This document shows, in pieces, positions 1 through 7,973 of a stretch of 64,000 nucleotides of DNA; the first letter of the stretch is position 1, and the number at the start of each line of letters is the position of its first letter. The notes below the pieces were generated by a model, which was given only the letters and a program-made list of their open reading frames with translations, had not been told where the DNA came from and searched no databases. The DNA comes from Nitrospirillum sp034427435 (GTDB lineage: Bacteria > Pseudomonadota > Alphaproteobacteria > Azospirillales > Azospirillaceae). The stretch spans positions 248,001 through 312,000 of the forward strand of contig NZ_JAXQNP010000003.1 in assembly GCF_034427435.1 (NCBI RefSeq), read 5' to 3'. Both the position numbers and the translations under genes were made by a program.

Positions 1-1712
1 CCCTGCGGTTGGAGGCGACTGGACCACTCAACGTACCGGCGCTTGCGGAGGCTGTGGCGCTGTATGCCCAACAGGCTGCGCACGGTTCCTACCTGGGTGT
101 AGCATCCCTAAACATCATCGCGAATCATTTGCTTGGTAGTGACGATCTTTTGGACGCAACGGTCACCGATTCTCTACTTCAGCAGCTCTTGGCCGTCCAT
201 GTCTTGGCCTTTGAAGACGATAGACGCCGATTACACGTTTTACACACGGCCAATGACCCCGCTCCCTATACCCCCCATTTAGTTTGGCTAAGCAGCGCAC
301 TTCACATGGCCCATATCGGCGAACCCGATGGTCCTGTGCCCGCAGCCGCCGATCGATTGGCGGCACTTGCTTATCGTCGAGGTGATTACGAGGCGGCGGC
401 CCGTCTGGCGGCCATGAAGCCCGGCCCTCTTTCCAGTTGGGTCCAGGCCAAGCTGGCCCTGCAAAGGGGCGACCTGGCGCAGGCGGCCAAGTTCTATGCC
501 GAGGCGGCGGCCGCCTTCCCCGCCACCGGCGACGGTCCCCAGGGGAGCGCCCTGCCGGTGGCCGAGCGCAACCGCGCACTCGGCGAAAGCAGCGTGGTGG
601 CCCTGGCGCGGGGCGAATACGTGGCGGCGCTGGATCAGTTGATGCCGGTGGCCGACACCTATTGGGGCGACGTGGTGCATATCGCGGAGCGCGTGCTGAC
701 CGTCGATGAGTTGAAGGCCTATGTCGACGCCAAGGTGCCCGCCAGCGTCGTTGCCAACTGGACGCAGCACGTCGACAACAAGCAATGGCCCAATACCCTG
801 CTGGACACCATGGGCGTGGGCTATAAGTATGATGAGGAGGCTGACCGGCTGCGCTACCAAGGTGCGCCCCTGGCGTTGCGCAGCCTGCTTGCCCGCCGCC
901 TGATGCGGGCGGGCCGGGGCAAGGAGGCGTTGGCCTACTATCACAATCCGGCCGTGGCCAAGGATGCGCGTGCCTACCTGGACGCCTTGGACACCGCCGG
1001 CAGCGCCTGGTGGGGGGCCAGCCGCGCCCGTGCCTGGTTCCAGGCGGCGCAATTGACCCGAACGAAGGGCATGGAGATCATGGGGACGGAGGGCGTGCCG
1101 GATGAGGCCGCCCTGCAAGGGGCCTATGACGTCGGCATCGGCCAAGCCACTCTGCCGCCCGGCGGGGCCCCCTACGTGACGGATGGGGAGCGCAAGCGCT
1201 TCGCCGACAGCGCGCCGCAACCCGACCAGCGCTTCCATTATCGCTTCATAGCCACTGATGCCGCCGAGCATGCGGCCGACCAGTTGCCGCACACCAGCCA
1301 AGCCTATGCGGCGACCCTATGTTGGGCGGTCAATTATGCCACGGATCAGATGATCGGCACCTGGACCGACGATCCCGGCACCATCCAGGATCCTTATTGG
1401 CAATCGGTCGTCCGCCGCATCATCGAGCGTGACAAGCAGGCAAAAGGCCGGGCGGCCGCGCTTTACGACCGGTACATCAAGACCGGTCCGCACCAACCCT
1501 GGGCCAACCATTTCGGCCACGCCTGCCCGGCGCCGGATTTCGACGCCGCCGCCAAGGAATGGTGGCAGGCGCCGGCCCGGCAAGCGCACCGCTGGATCCG
1601 GCAGAATCATCCCAAGGCCCTGGCGGGCGGGGCGGCGGTCCTGGCCGTTTTGGCGGCCGGAACCGCCCTGCTGCTGGTCCGCCGCCGGCGCGCGCCCAAA
1701 AACGTCAGCTGA
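1..1712 (+). CDS. Membrane-anchored helical-repeat protein, 5' end outside window
   Basis: The frame is open to the first base of the window, so the true start lies upstream; the first canonical start inside is a TTG at position 9. The visible part is about 567 residues, mostly alanine-rich amphipathic helices. Its middle part ('RRGDYEAAARLA', 'RGDLAQAAKFYAEAAAAF') looks like TPR or other alpha-solenoid repeats. The last 30 residues hold one hydrophobic helix followed by a cluster of arginines, as in a C-terminal membrane anchor with its tail in the cytoplasm. No catalytic motif was recognised. The end overlaps the convergent phospholipase D-like gene by 8 bases. The function is unknown. Confidence 0.7.
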   Translation, partial: LRLEATGPLNVPALAEAVALYAQQAAHGSYLGVASLNIIANHLLGSDDLLDATVTDSLLQQLLAVHVLAFEDDRRRLHVLHTANDPAPYTPHLVWLSSALHMAHIGEPDGPVPAAADRLAALAYRRGDYEAAARLAAMKPGPLSSWVQAKLALQRGDLAQAAKFYAEAAAAFPATGDGPQGSALPVAERNRALGESSVVALARGEYVAALDQLMPVADTYWGDVVHIAERVLTVDELKAYVDAKVPASVVANWTQHVDNKQWPNTLLDTMGVGYKYDEEADRLRYQGAPLALRSLLARRLMRAGRGKEALAYYHNPAVAKDARAYLDALDTAGSAWWGASRARAWFQAAQLTRTKGMEIMGTEGVPDEAALQGAYDVGIGQATLPPGGAPYVTDGERKRFADSAPQPDQRFHYRFIATDAAEHAADQLPHTSQAYAATLCWAVNYATDQMIGTWTDDPGTIQDPYWQSVVRRIIERDKQAKGRAAALYDRYIKTGPHQPWANHFGHACPAPDFDAAAKEWWQAPARQAHRWIRQNHPKALAGGAAVLAVLAAGTALLLVRRRRAPKNVS

Positions 1713-3642
1713 GGAAGTAGTCCAGCTCCTTGCCCTTGTCTCCGGACAGGTAGGCGTCCTGCCAATGATCGTTGGTGGACAGGAAGCCGCCCTGCGGGCT
1801 GCTGGGAGCCGGTTGGCCTTTCAGCAGGGCGTCGCGCTCCCGCTCTTCCAGGATGGCGCGCTGGCGGTAGTGTTCATAAACGTCCAGGACATGGACGGCA
1901 TAGGCCTGGGCCAGCGGCTGGTTGCCTTGGATGATCAGAAGGTTGTCGTCGTTGGCGTAGGAGGCCTTGTAGCCCAGGTTGTGGCTGCCGGTGACGACGA
2001 CGCAGTTGGGGGAGAAGGGGTCGATCACCACGATCTTGTCATGGATGATGGCGGCACCGGCGGTCAGCAGCTCCGGCTGCAAGTCGCCCGTGGGCGTGTC
2101 GATGGCGGCGGCGCGCACCACCAGCACCTGCGGCGCGTCCTTGGGCGCGTAGACGGAGGGCTTGGGGATCTTGGTGCCCTGGGCATCCGTATCGTCGCCC
2201 GTGTCATCGCCGCCATTGGCGTCCCCCTCGATGGGCAAGGCCTGGGGGCTGCTGACGGCGCCCATGACCATCAGGTCGGGCCGCTGCTTGCCCAGGTCCA
2301 CCGCCGCCTCGATGATGCTCTGCTTGCCCTCGACGGAGGGGTAGAAAGTCAGGAACAGGATGGCGTGTTGCGCCTGGTCCATCAGTTGGAACACATCGGC
2401 CAGATCCGGCGGCGTGGCCGCGGTCTTGGTCGTGGCCAGCGTGGTGGGCGCGCACCACACCCGGGGGTTGGCGTCCGGTTGTGGATAGGCATGGCCATCC
2501 GCCCGGCGCAGGGGCTTTTGCTGGACATTATGGTTGGGGGCGCCGGTGTCGGCCTGCACCGGGAAGCTGGCCGTGTCCGTCTTCAGCCGGTTCCAGTAAT
2601 CCAGATAGGCCTGCGCCAGGGCGGCGTCCTGGGTGGTGATGGTGTTGTTGGACTGCGTGCACAGGCCCGTGGGCGTCCAGTTGGTACTGCCGGTCAGCAG
2701 GGCCAACGGCGTGTCATTCCCGTCCGTGCGCACCAGGAATTTGTTATGGCCGATATGGGCGCTGTTGTTGAACAGCCGGTCGATGACCTCGTTCGCCGTG
2801 CCGTGCAGGGCTTGGCGGGCCGCCTGGTTGGTGCGGTCCCAGGCGGGGTTGGTCTTGGTCCCCTCCCCCGCCGTGGACAGGATCAGGTGCAGCCGGCCGC
2901 CCAGGCCGGTCAGGCCGGCCACCAGTTCCGGGTCCGACAGCTCATACAGGGCGGCATAGACCTTGTCGGCCGGCCCCACCTGGCCCAGGAAGTCGGTCAG
3001 GGTGGGCAGCACGTCGCCGGTCAGGAAGGTGCGGATGGCATTGCCCGGCTGACGCACCTGATCCAGCACATAGCCCTTGCTGGGCGCCTGGCCGGCGGGG
3101 GTGTGCAATTGCTGGCGCAGGTTCTGCGTCGACAGGATGCCGTTGGTGAAGACGGCGGTGAAAGCGCCATAGGTCCAGGTGACGGTGATGGCGTTGGTCT
3201 CCACCGCGTCGCCGCAGATAAACAGCGGCCGGGGCGCGCCGGTGTAGGCGCCGGGCTGGGCGCTGCTGAAGGTCTCCGTCCGCTTGATCCAGTTGGCGAC
3301 CGCCTCCCGCCCCGGCGCCGCGTAGCCCACCGGGATGATCTCGTAATGGCAGGTGAAGGGCTGGCGCACCGACAGGCTGTCGCGGCTGCGCCGCAGGGTC
3401 AGGTCGCGCCAGGAGAATTTCTGGATGGGCCAGACGCTGCTGTCCTGCTGTTGCCAATTGGGATTGGACTGGTCCTTGAACGCCACCCAGGTGGGCAGCA
3501 GGCGGCGCTCGCCATCCTCATGCACGCGCACGATCATGAAACCCAGCAGGCCGTCGATGCGGGCTGTCAGACGCCCAAAGGGACGCCACGCCAGGTAGGC
3601 CACTTCATTGTTGCACCAGGCGCGCGCGGGAACCTGAGACAT
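1705..3642 (-). CDS. Phospholipase D-like protein with two HKD motifs
   Basis: This 645-residue protein carries two PLD-superfamily signatures. The first starts at His299 (HNK...D, followed by GSTN) and the second at His534 (HDK...D, followed by GSHN). The two halves would form one active site that works through a phospho-histidine intermediate, as in phosphodiesterases and transphosphatidylases. There is no signal peptide and no membrane helix, so it is probably cytoplasmic. It is longer than nuclease-type single-HKD proteins and lacks cardiolipin synthase membrane segments. The substrate (phospholipid or nucleic acid) cannot be told. It is convergent with the upstream helical-repeat gene and divergent from the TPR-glycosyltransferase gene. 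Confidence 0.8.
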   Translation of the reverse strand: MSQVPARAWCNNEVAYLAWRPFGRLTARIDGLLGFMIVRVHEDGERRLLPTWVAFKDQSNPNWQQQDSSVWPIQKFSWRDLTLRRSRDSLSVRQPFTCHYEIIPVGYAAPGREAVANWIKRTETFSSAQPGAYTGAPRPLFICGDAVETNAITVTWTYGAFTAVFTNGILSTQNLRQQLHTPAGQAPSKGYVLDQVRQPGNAIRTFLTGDVLPTLTDFLGQVGPADKVYAALYELSDPELVAGLTGLGGRLHLILSTAGEGTKTNPAWDRTNQAARQALHGTANEVIDRLFNNSAHIGHNKFLVRTDGNDTPLALLTGSTNWTPTGLCTQSNNTITTQDAALAQAYLDYWNRLKTDTASFPVQADTGAPNHNVQQKPLRRADGHAYPQPDANPRVWCAPTTLATTKTAATPPDLADVFQLMDQAQHAILFLTFYPSVEGKQSIIEAAVDLGKQRPDLMVMGAVSSPQALPIEGDANGGDDTGDDTDAQGTKIPKPSVYAPKDAPQVLVVRAAAIDTPTGDLQPELLTAGAAIIHDKIVVIDPFSPNCVVVTGSHNLGYKASYANDDNLLIIQGNQPLAQAYAVHVLDVYEHYRQRAILEERERDALLKGQPAPSSPQGGFLSTNDHWQDAYLSGDKGKELDYFLS

Positions 3643-3866
3643 GACCCACCTCCATCATGACGGAAGGGGGCATGGTGCGCCCGGAATGTGACGGCCGCGA
3701 CCATAGCGTGCATATCTGCCGATGTACTTCCTTGGGTGAAGCCACCTCCGTCCCCTTCCGGACGCACCGGCATCGCCCTCTGAACTTTCCTTCCTGCGAC
3801 GGCCGCCGACAGGATAGTCTGCGGCCTGTGCCCCCCTGGGAGCCAAAGATCGCGACGGGAAGAAAG

Positions 3867-5987
3867 ATGAACCGCAACCAGCGCCGCCTGGACAAGAAGC
3901 AGGGCGCACCCGCCACACCGGCGGCGGCGCAACTGCTGTTCAGCCAGGCGACGCAGCATCACCAGGCCGGCCGCCTGGCGGAGGCGGAGGCGGCCTATAG
4001 GCAGGTGTTGGCCCAAGCCCCCCGCCATGCGGACGCGCTGTACCTGCTGGGCATGGTGCATCACCAGACCGGCCGGCACGAGGCCGCCGCCGACCTGTTG
4101 GCCAAGGCCGTGGCCTTCCAGGGCGACGCCGCCCACATGCAGGCCGCCCTGGGCACCGTGCTGCTGACCCTGCGCCGTCCCGCCGACGCCCTGGCCCCGC
4201 TACAACGGGCCCTGACCCTGAAGCCGGATCAGGCGGAAACGCGGAACACCCTGGGCAACGCGCTGAAGGATCTGGGCCGCCCGGACGAGGCCACGACACA
4301 CTATGGCCAGGCCATCGCGCTGAAGCCAGACTATGCCAACGCCCATAATGGACTGGGATCGGCCCGCCAGGCCCAAGGCCGCCTGGAGGAGGCCGCCGGC
4401 CATTACCGCCGCGCCCTGGCCCTCAACCCCGGCCTGGTCCTGGCCCGGGTCAACCTGGGCAAGACCCTGAAAGACTTGGGCGACCTGGCTGGAGCGGAGG
4501 CGGAGCTGCGCCAGGCCCTGGCGCTGGACGCCACCCACGCCGATGCGCTGAACAACCTGGGGGCCGTGTTGCAGGCGCAAGATCGGACGGCGGAGGCCAC
4601 GGCATGCCTGCGCCAGGCGGCGGCCCTGGCCCCTGCCGACGCCGACGCACATCTGAACCTGGCCCGCCTGCTGGCCAGCGACCTGCTGATGCGCGACCCG
4701 GCCCTGGTGCGCGAGGCGTTGTCCCATGCCGAGCGGGCGCTGGCCCTGCGCCCCGGCCACGCCGCCACGCTGGACACCCTGGGCACCTTGTTGCAGCGCT
4801 TGGGCCGCCTGTCGGAGGCGGAACGCCATTTCCGCGCGGCCCTGGCCCTGGCGCCCCAAGACGCGGGCATCCTCCACAACCTGGCCACCACGGTGCAGGC
4901 GCTGGCCCGCCAGGATGAGGCGGAGGCGCTGTACCGTCGCGCGCTGGACGCCGATCCGGACCATGCCGACGCCCGCTTCTGCCTGGGCACCACCCGCCTG
5001 GCCGCCGGCGACCTCGCCAGCGGCTGGCCGGGGTACGAGGCCCGCTGGCGAGGACGGCAGTTGGCGCCCTTCTGGCGCCCTTTCCCCGCGCCGCAGTGGC
5101 GGGGCGAGGGATTGGCGGGCAAGCGCCTGCTGGTATGGGGTGAACAGGGCCTGGGCGATGAGATCCTGTTCGCCAGCCTGCTGCCCGACCTGCACCGGCG
5201 GGTGACGGCGGAGGGCGGGCAACTGGTCGTGGAGTGCGCGCCCCGCCTGGTGGGGCTGTTCGGCCGCGCCCTGCCGGGCGTGGTGGTCCGCGCGGCGACC
5301 TCCGGCCCCGGCGCCCCCACGCTGTCGGACATGGACTTTCACCTGCCCATGGGCAGTCTGCCCGGATTGCTGCGCCCCGGCCTGGGCGATTGGCACGGCG
5401 GCGCGCCCTTCCTGACGCCCAGGGACGATCTGGCCGCCCTCTGGCAGAGCCGGCTGGACCAATTGGGCCCGGGCCTGCGCGTCGGCATCAGCTGGCGCAG
5501 CGGCATCCGCCGTGGCGACCGCGACGGCGCCTATACGACCCTGGCGGACTACGCCCCGGTGCTGACCCTGCCCGGCCTCATCCCCGTCACCCTGCAATAC
5601 AGCGCGTCCGAGGAGGAGATCCGGCCGGTGGAACAGACGCTGGGCGTCACCCTGCACCGCTGGCCGGACCTGGACCTGCGGGATGATATGGAGGGGGTGG
5701 CGGCCCTGATGGCAGGGCTGGACCTGGTCATCACCGCCCCCACCGCGGTGGGGGAGATGGCGGGGGCGCTGGGGGTGCCGTGCTGGCGCCTGGGCACCGA
5801 TCATGACTGGTCCATGCTGGGCACCGGGGCGCGGCCGTGGTTCAATGCCATGGCGGTCATTCCGGCCGCCCCGCAGGGTCCGACGGTGCCGGGCTGCGTG
5901 GCCCTGGCGGCGCAACGCCTGCTGACCCTGGCGGGCGCGCGGGGCGACTACCTTTTCCCTTGCCCGCCGCTCGAGCTTCCTATATAA
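3867..5987 (+). CDS. TPR-repeat glycosyltransferase-like protein
   Basis: This 706-residue protein has at least ten tandem tetratricopeptide repeats in its first 400 residues (recurring 'A...Y..AL...P....A..NLG'). A C-terminal Rossmann-like domain follows, with 'GEQGLGDEILFASLLPDL', 'VGISWRSG' and a late 'DLVITAPTAVGEMAGALGVPCW' segment. That arrangement is typical of TPR proteins fused to a GT9/GT41-like glycosyltransferase fold, often linked to protein or surface glycosylation. The start was set at ATG 3867, behind GGGAAG; the frame stays open 210 bases further up, but that stretch does not look like TPR. The rpsF promoter appears to overlap its last codons. Confidence 0.8.
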   Translation: MNRNQRRLDKKQGAPATPAAAQLLFSQATQHHQAGRLAEAEAAYRQVLAQAPRHADALYLLGMVHHQTGRHEAAADLLAKAVAFQGDAAHMQAALGTVLLTLRRPADALAPLQRALTLKPDQAETRNTLGNALKDLGRPDEATTHYGQAIALKPDYANAHNGLGSARQAQGRLEEAAGHYRRALALNPGLVLARVNLGKTLKDLGDLAGAEAELRQALALDATHADALNNLGAVLQAQDRTAEATACLRQAAALAPADADAHLNLARLLASDLLMRDPALVREALSHAERALALRPGHAATLDTLGTLLQRLGRLSEAERHFRAALALAPQDAGILHNLATTVQALARQDEAEALYRRALDADPDHADARFCLGTTRLAAGDLASGWPGYEARWRGRQLAPFWRPFPAPQWRGEGLAGKRLLVWGEQGLGDEILFASLLPDLHRRVTAEGGQLVVECAPRLVGLFGRALPGVVVRAATSGPGAPTLSDMDFHLPMGSLPGLLRPGLGDWHGGAPFLTPRDDLAALWQSRLDQLGPGLRVGISWRSGIRRGDRDGAYTTLADYAPVLTLPGLIPVTLQYSASEEEIRPVEQTLGVTLHRWPDLDLRDDMEGVAALMAGLDLVITAPTAVGEMAGALGVPCWRLGTDHDWSMLGTGARPWFNAMAVIPAAPQGPTVPGCVALAAQRLLTLAGARGDYLFPCPPLELPI
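5960..5987 (+). promoter_or_regulatory. Putative promoter of the rpsF-rpsR-rplI operon
   Basis: TTGCCC at 5960-5965 and TATATAA at 5981-5987 are 15-16 bases apart, close to a housekeeping sigma-70 promoter. The -10 overlaps the stop codon of the upstream gene. Transcription would begin near 5994 and leave a leader of about 140 bases before rpsF, long enough for autoregulation by S6:S18, which is known in other bacteria. I could not draw that motif with certainty here. Confidence 0.45.
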
Positions 5988-6133
5988 GCCCGCGCTTCAA
6001 CCGCTCCTTGCCGGTGCCTTTGCCATGGCGCCGGCTAGGTCCGTGCGGCTGACCCACCCCTTGGCCCTCGGAATGATCCGATGTCCCGGACGGGCACAGC
6101 GGCGGACCACGTAACAGCCATGAGGAGTATCAA

Positions 6134-6604
6134 ATGGCTTTGTATGAGACCGTGCTGATCGCACGGCAGGACATCACGTCCGCCCAGGTGGAAGGCCTGA
6201 CCGAAACCTTCACCGGTATCCTGAAGGAAAACGGTGGCCAGGTTGCCAAGGTCGAGCAGTGGGGTCTGAAGACCCTCACCTACAAGATCAAGAAGAACCG
6301 CAAGGGCCACTACGTCTACTTCGCCCACGACTCCGCCCCGGCCGCCGTCGCCGAGATGGAGCGTAACATGGGCCTGAACGAAGACGTCCTGCGCTTCATG
6401 ACCACCCGCATCGAGAAGATCGAGGAAGGTCAGACCGCGATGCTGTCCAACAAGGGCGATCGTGGTGAGCGCGGCGAACGCGGTGAGCGTGGCGATCGCG
6501 GTCCGCGTCGCTTCGAGGACCGTGGCGAGCGCGGTGACCGTGGCGATCGCGGCCCCCGTCCGCCCCGCCGCATGGAAGCCTCTTCTGAAGGAGACCGGGC
6601 ATGA
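6134..6604 (+). CDS. rpsF: 30S ribosomal protein S6
   Basis: The first 100 residues match bacterial S6 (start MALYETVLIARQDI, then 'VAKVEQWGLKTLTYKIKKNRKGHYVYF'). S6 binds the 30S platform as a heterodimer with S18. The 156-residue length exceeds the usual 95-135 because the C-terminal tail from about residue 107 is an Arg-Gly-Asp/Glu repeat region with several 'GERGDRG' units. AGGAG sits 7 bases before the ATG. The stop overlaps the rpsR start by 4 bases (ATGA), so the two are probably translationally coupled. Confidence 0.97.
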   Translation: MALYETVLIARQDITSAQVEGLTETFTGILKENGGQVAKVEQWGLKTLTYKIKKNRKGHYVYFAHDSAPAAVAEMERNMGLNEDVLRFMTTRIEKIEEGQTAMLSNKGDRGERGERGERGDRGPRRFEDRGERGDRGDRGPRPPRRMEASSEGDRA

Positions 6605-6882
6605 GCTTCGGCACCCAGGGTAACGCCGGCGCGCCGCGTCCGGCCGGTGGCGGCGGTGGCCGTCGTCCGTTCTTCCGTCGTCGCAAGACCTGCCCCTTCT
6701 CCGGTCCGAACGCTCCGGCGATCGACTACAAGGATGTGAAGCTGCTGTCGCGCTTCATCTCCGAGCGGGGCAAGATCGTCCCGAGCCGCATCACCGCGGT
6801 TTCGGCCAAGAAGCAGCGTGAGCTGGCCCGCGCCATTAAGCGCGCCCGCTTCCTCGCCCTGCTGCCTTACATTGTGAAGTAA
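6601..6882 (+). CDS. rpsR: 30S ribosomal protein S18
   Basis: This 93-residue protein has a Gly/Arg-rich N-terminus followed by the S18 core ('FSGPNAPAIDYKDVKLLSRFISERGKIVPSRITAVSAKKQRELARAIKRAR' in outline; key parts KDVKLL, GKI.PSRITGVSAK-like and RELARAIKRAR). It partners S6 on the 30S platform. The start is fixed by the ATGA overlap with rpsF and by GGAG in the preceding codons. rplI follows after 12 bases behind AAGGAG. The order rpsF-rpsR-rplI is the common bacterial one. Confidence 0.97.
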   Translation: MSFGTQGNAGAPRPAGGGGGRRPFFRRRKTCPFSGPNAPAIDYKDVKLLSRFISERGKIVPSRITAVSAKKQRELARAIKRARFLALLPYIVK

Positions 6883-6894
6883 GGAGTAGGAACG

Positions 6895-7455
6895 ATGGAA
6901 GTTATTCTGCTGGAGCGTGTCGAGAAGCTCGGCCGCATGGGCGAAGTGGTCACGGTGAAGCCCGGCTTCGCCCGCAACTACCTGTTGCCCCAGAAGAAGG
7001 CCCTGCGCGCCTCCAAGGACAACCTGGCTTTCTTCGAGAGCCAGAAGGCCAAGCTGGAAGCGCAGAACGCCGAGCGCAAGGTCGAGGCCGAGAAGGTCGC
7101 GTCCAAGATCAGCGACCTGTCGGTCATCATCATCCGCCAGTCTGCCGAAACCGGCATTCTGTACGGTTCGGTGAGCGCCCGTGACGTTGCCGAGGCGGTC
7201 ACCGCCGCCGGCACCGCCGTCGAGCGCAGCCAGGTCGCCATCGACACCCCGATCAAGACCCTGGGCCTGTTCAAGGTCCGTCTGGTCCTGCATCCGGAAG
7301 TGTCGGTGAGCATCACCGTGAACGTCGCCCGTACCACCGAAGAAGCCGGCCTGCAGGCCGCTCGCGGTGGCATGGTCGCCGGTCAGCGTGATGAGGACGA
7401 GGACGAAGAGGTGGTGGAAGCCGCCGACGAGGCCACGGAAGAGACCGAGGCCTGA
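6895..7455 (+). CDS. rplI: 50S ribosomal protein L9
   Basis: The N-terminal RNA-binding domain is typical (MEVILLERVEKLGRMGEVVTVKPGFARNYLLP), followed by the long connecting helix with 'FFESQKAKLEAQNAERK' and a C-terminal domain with 'GILYGSVSARDVAEAV'. At 186 residues it is about 35 longer than the E. coli protein; the extra part is an acidic tail (DEDEDEEVVEAADEATEETEA) often seen in alphaproteobacterial L9. It is the last gene of the operon and is followed by a strong terminator. Confidence 0.97.
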   Translation: MEVILLERVEKLGRMGEVVTVKPGFARNYLLPQKKALRASKDNLAFFESQKAKLEAQNAERKVEAEKVASKISDLSVIIIRQSAETGILYGSVSARDVAEAVTAAGTAVERSQVAIDTPIKTLGLFKVRLVLHPEVSVSITVNVARTTEEAGLQAARGGMVAGQRDEDEDEEVVEAADEATEETEA

Positions 7456-7481
7456 TCCTTCCTCGGATCGCTTAAGTAACG

Positions 7482-7514
7482 AAACGGCGCGGTTCTTCGG
7501 GACCGCGCCGTTTT
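7482..7514 (+). terminator. Rho-independent terminator of the rpsF operon
   Basis: A perfect 12-bp stem (7482-7493 with 7502-7513) closes an 8-base loop and ends in TTTT at 7511-7514. It lies 27 bases after the rplI stop codon. Confidence 0.9.
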
Positions 7515-7576
7515 GCTTTGGCGCTTACGCCCATCACCGTCTAGCCTGCGGAAAACTCCGACTGGGGAAGCGAGTT

Positions 7577-7924
7577 ATGGCGGTGGAAGCGGGCGGATTG
7601 CGGCAGGCGGCCAAATGGGTGGCCATCATCGGCTTGGCGGGTAACCACGTCCTGGCCTATCAGCAGGCGGTGGACCGCATCCGCGCGCCCTCCCGCGCGC
7701 TGGCGGACATGGCGGGGGCCATCGGCCAGATCTTCGGCCAGTCCCCGGACCGCTTCAAGGCCGGCGATCTCAGCCTAAGCGACAAGATCGACCTGTTCGT
7801 GAACCCCTACACCTCGGTGCGCGACATGGCGCATTGGGAGGGGCTGAACCATCTGCTGTTCTGGCCGGGCCTGGCGGCGCTGGCGCTGTTCCTGATCCTG
7901 ACCTTCGGCGGCCGGCGGGCGTGA
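7577..7924 (+). CDS. Small membrane protein of unknown function
   Basis: The protein is 115 residues from ATG 7577, which has GGGGAAGCGA upstream; an open extension further 5' runs through the rplI terminator and is not credible. A hydrophobic stretch near residues 10-28 and a stronger one at the C-terminus (LLFWPGLAALALFLILTF) suggest two membrane helices around a soluble loop. I did not recognise the family. It lies between the ribosomal operon and a secreted peptidase-like gene, 49 bases before the latter, and may share its transcript. Confidence 0.6.
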   Translation: MAVEAGGLRQAAKWVAIIGLAGNHVLAYQQAVDRIRAPSRALADMAGAIGQIFGQSPDRFKAGDLSLSDKIDLFVNPYTSVRDMAHWEGLNHLLFWPGLAALALFLILTFGGRRA

Positions 7925-7973
7925 CGGCCGCCCCGTCCGGCCGGGGCCCCCTCAAATGACCGGGTAAGGGACA

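Noticed and set aside
1429..3660. Plus-strand open frame of 743 codons opposite the phospholipase D-like gene
   Set aside because: It is a shadow of the minus-strand gene, which has both HKD motifs; the plus frame has no recognisable protein features.
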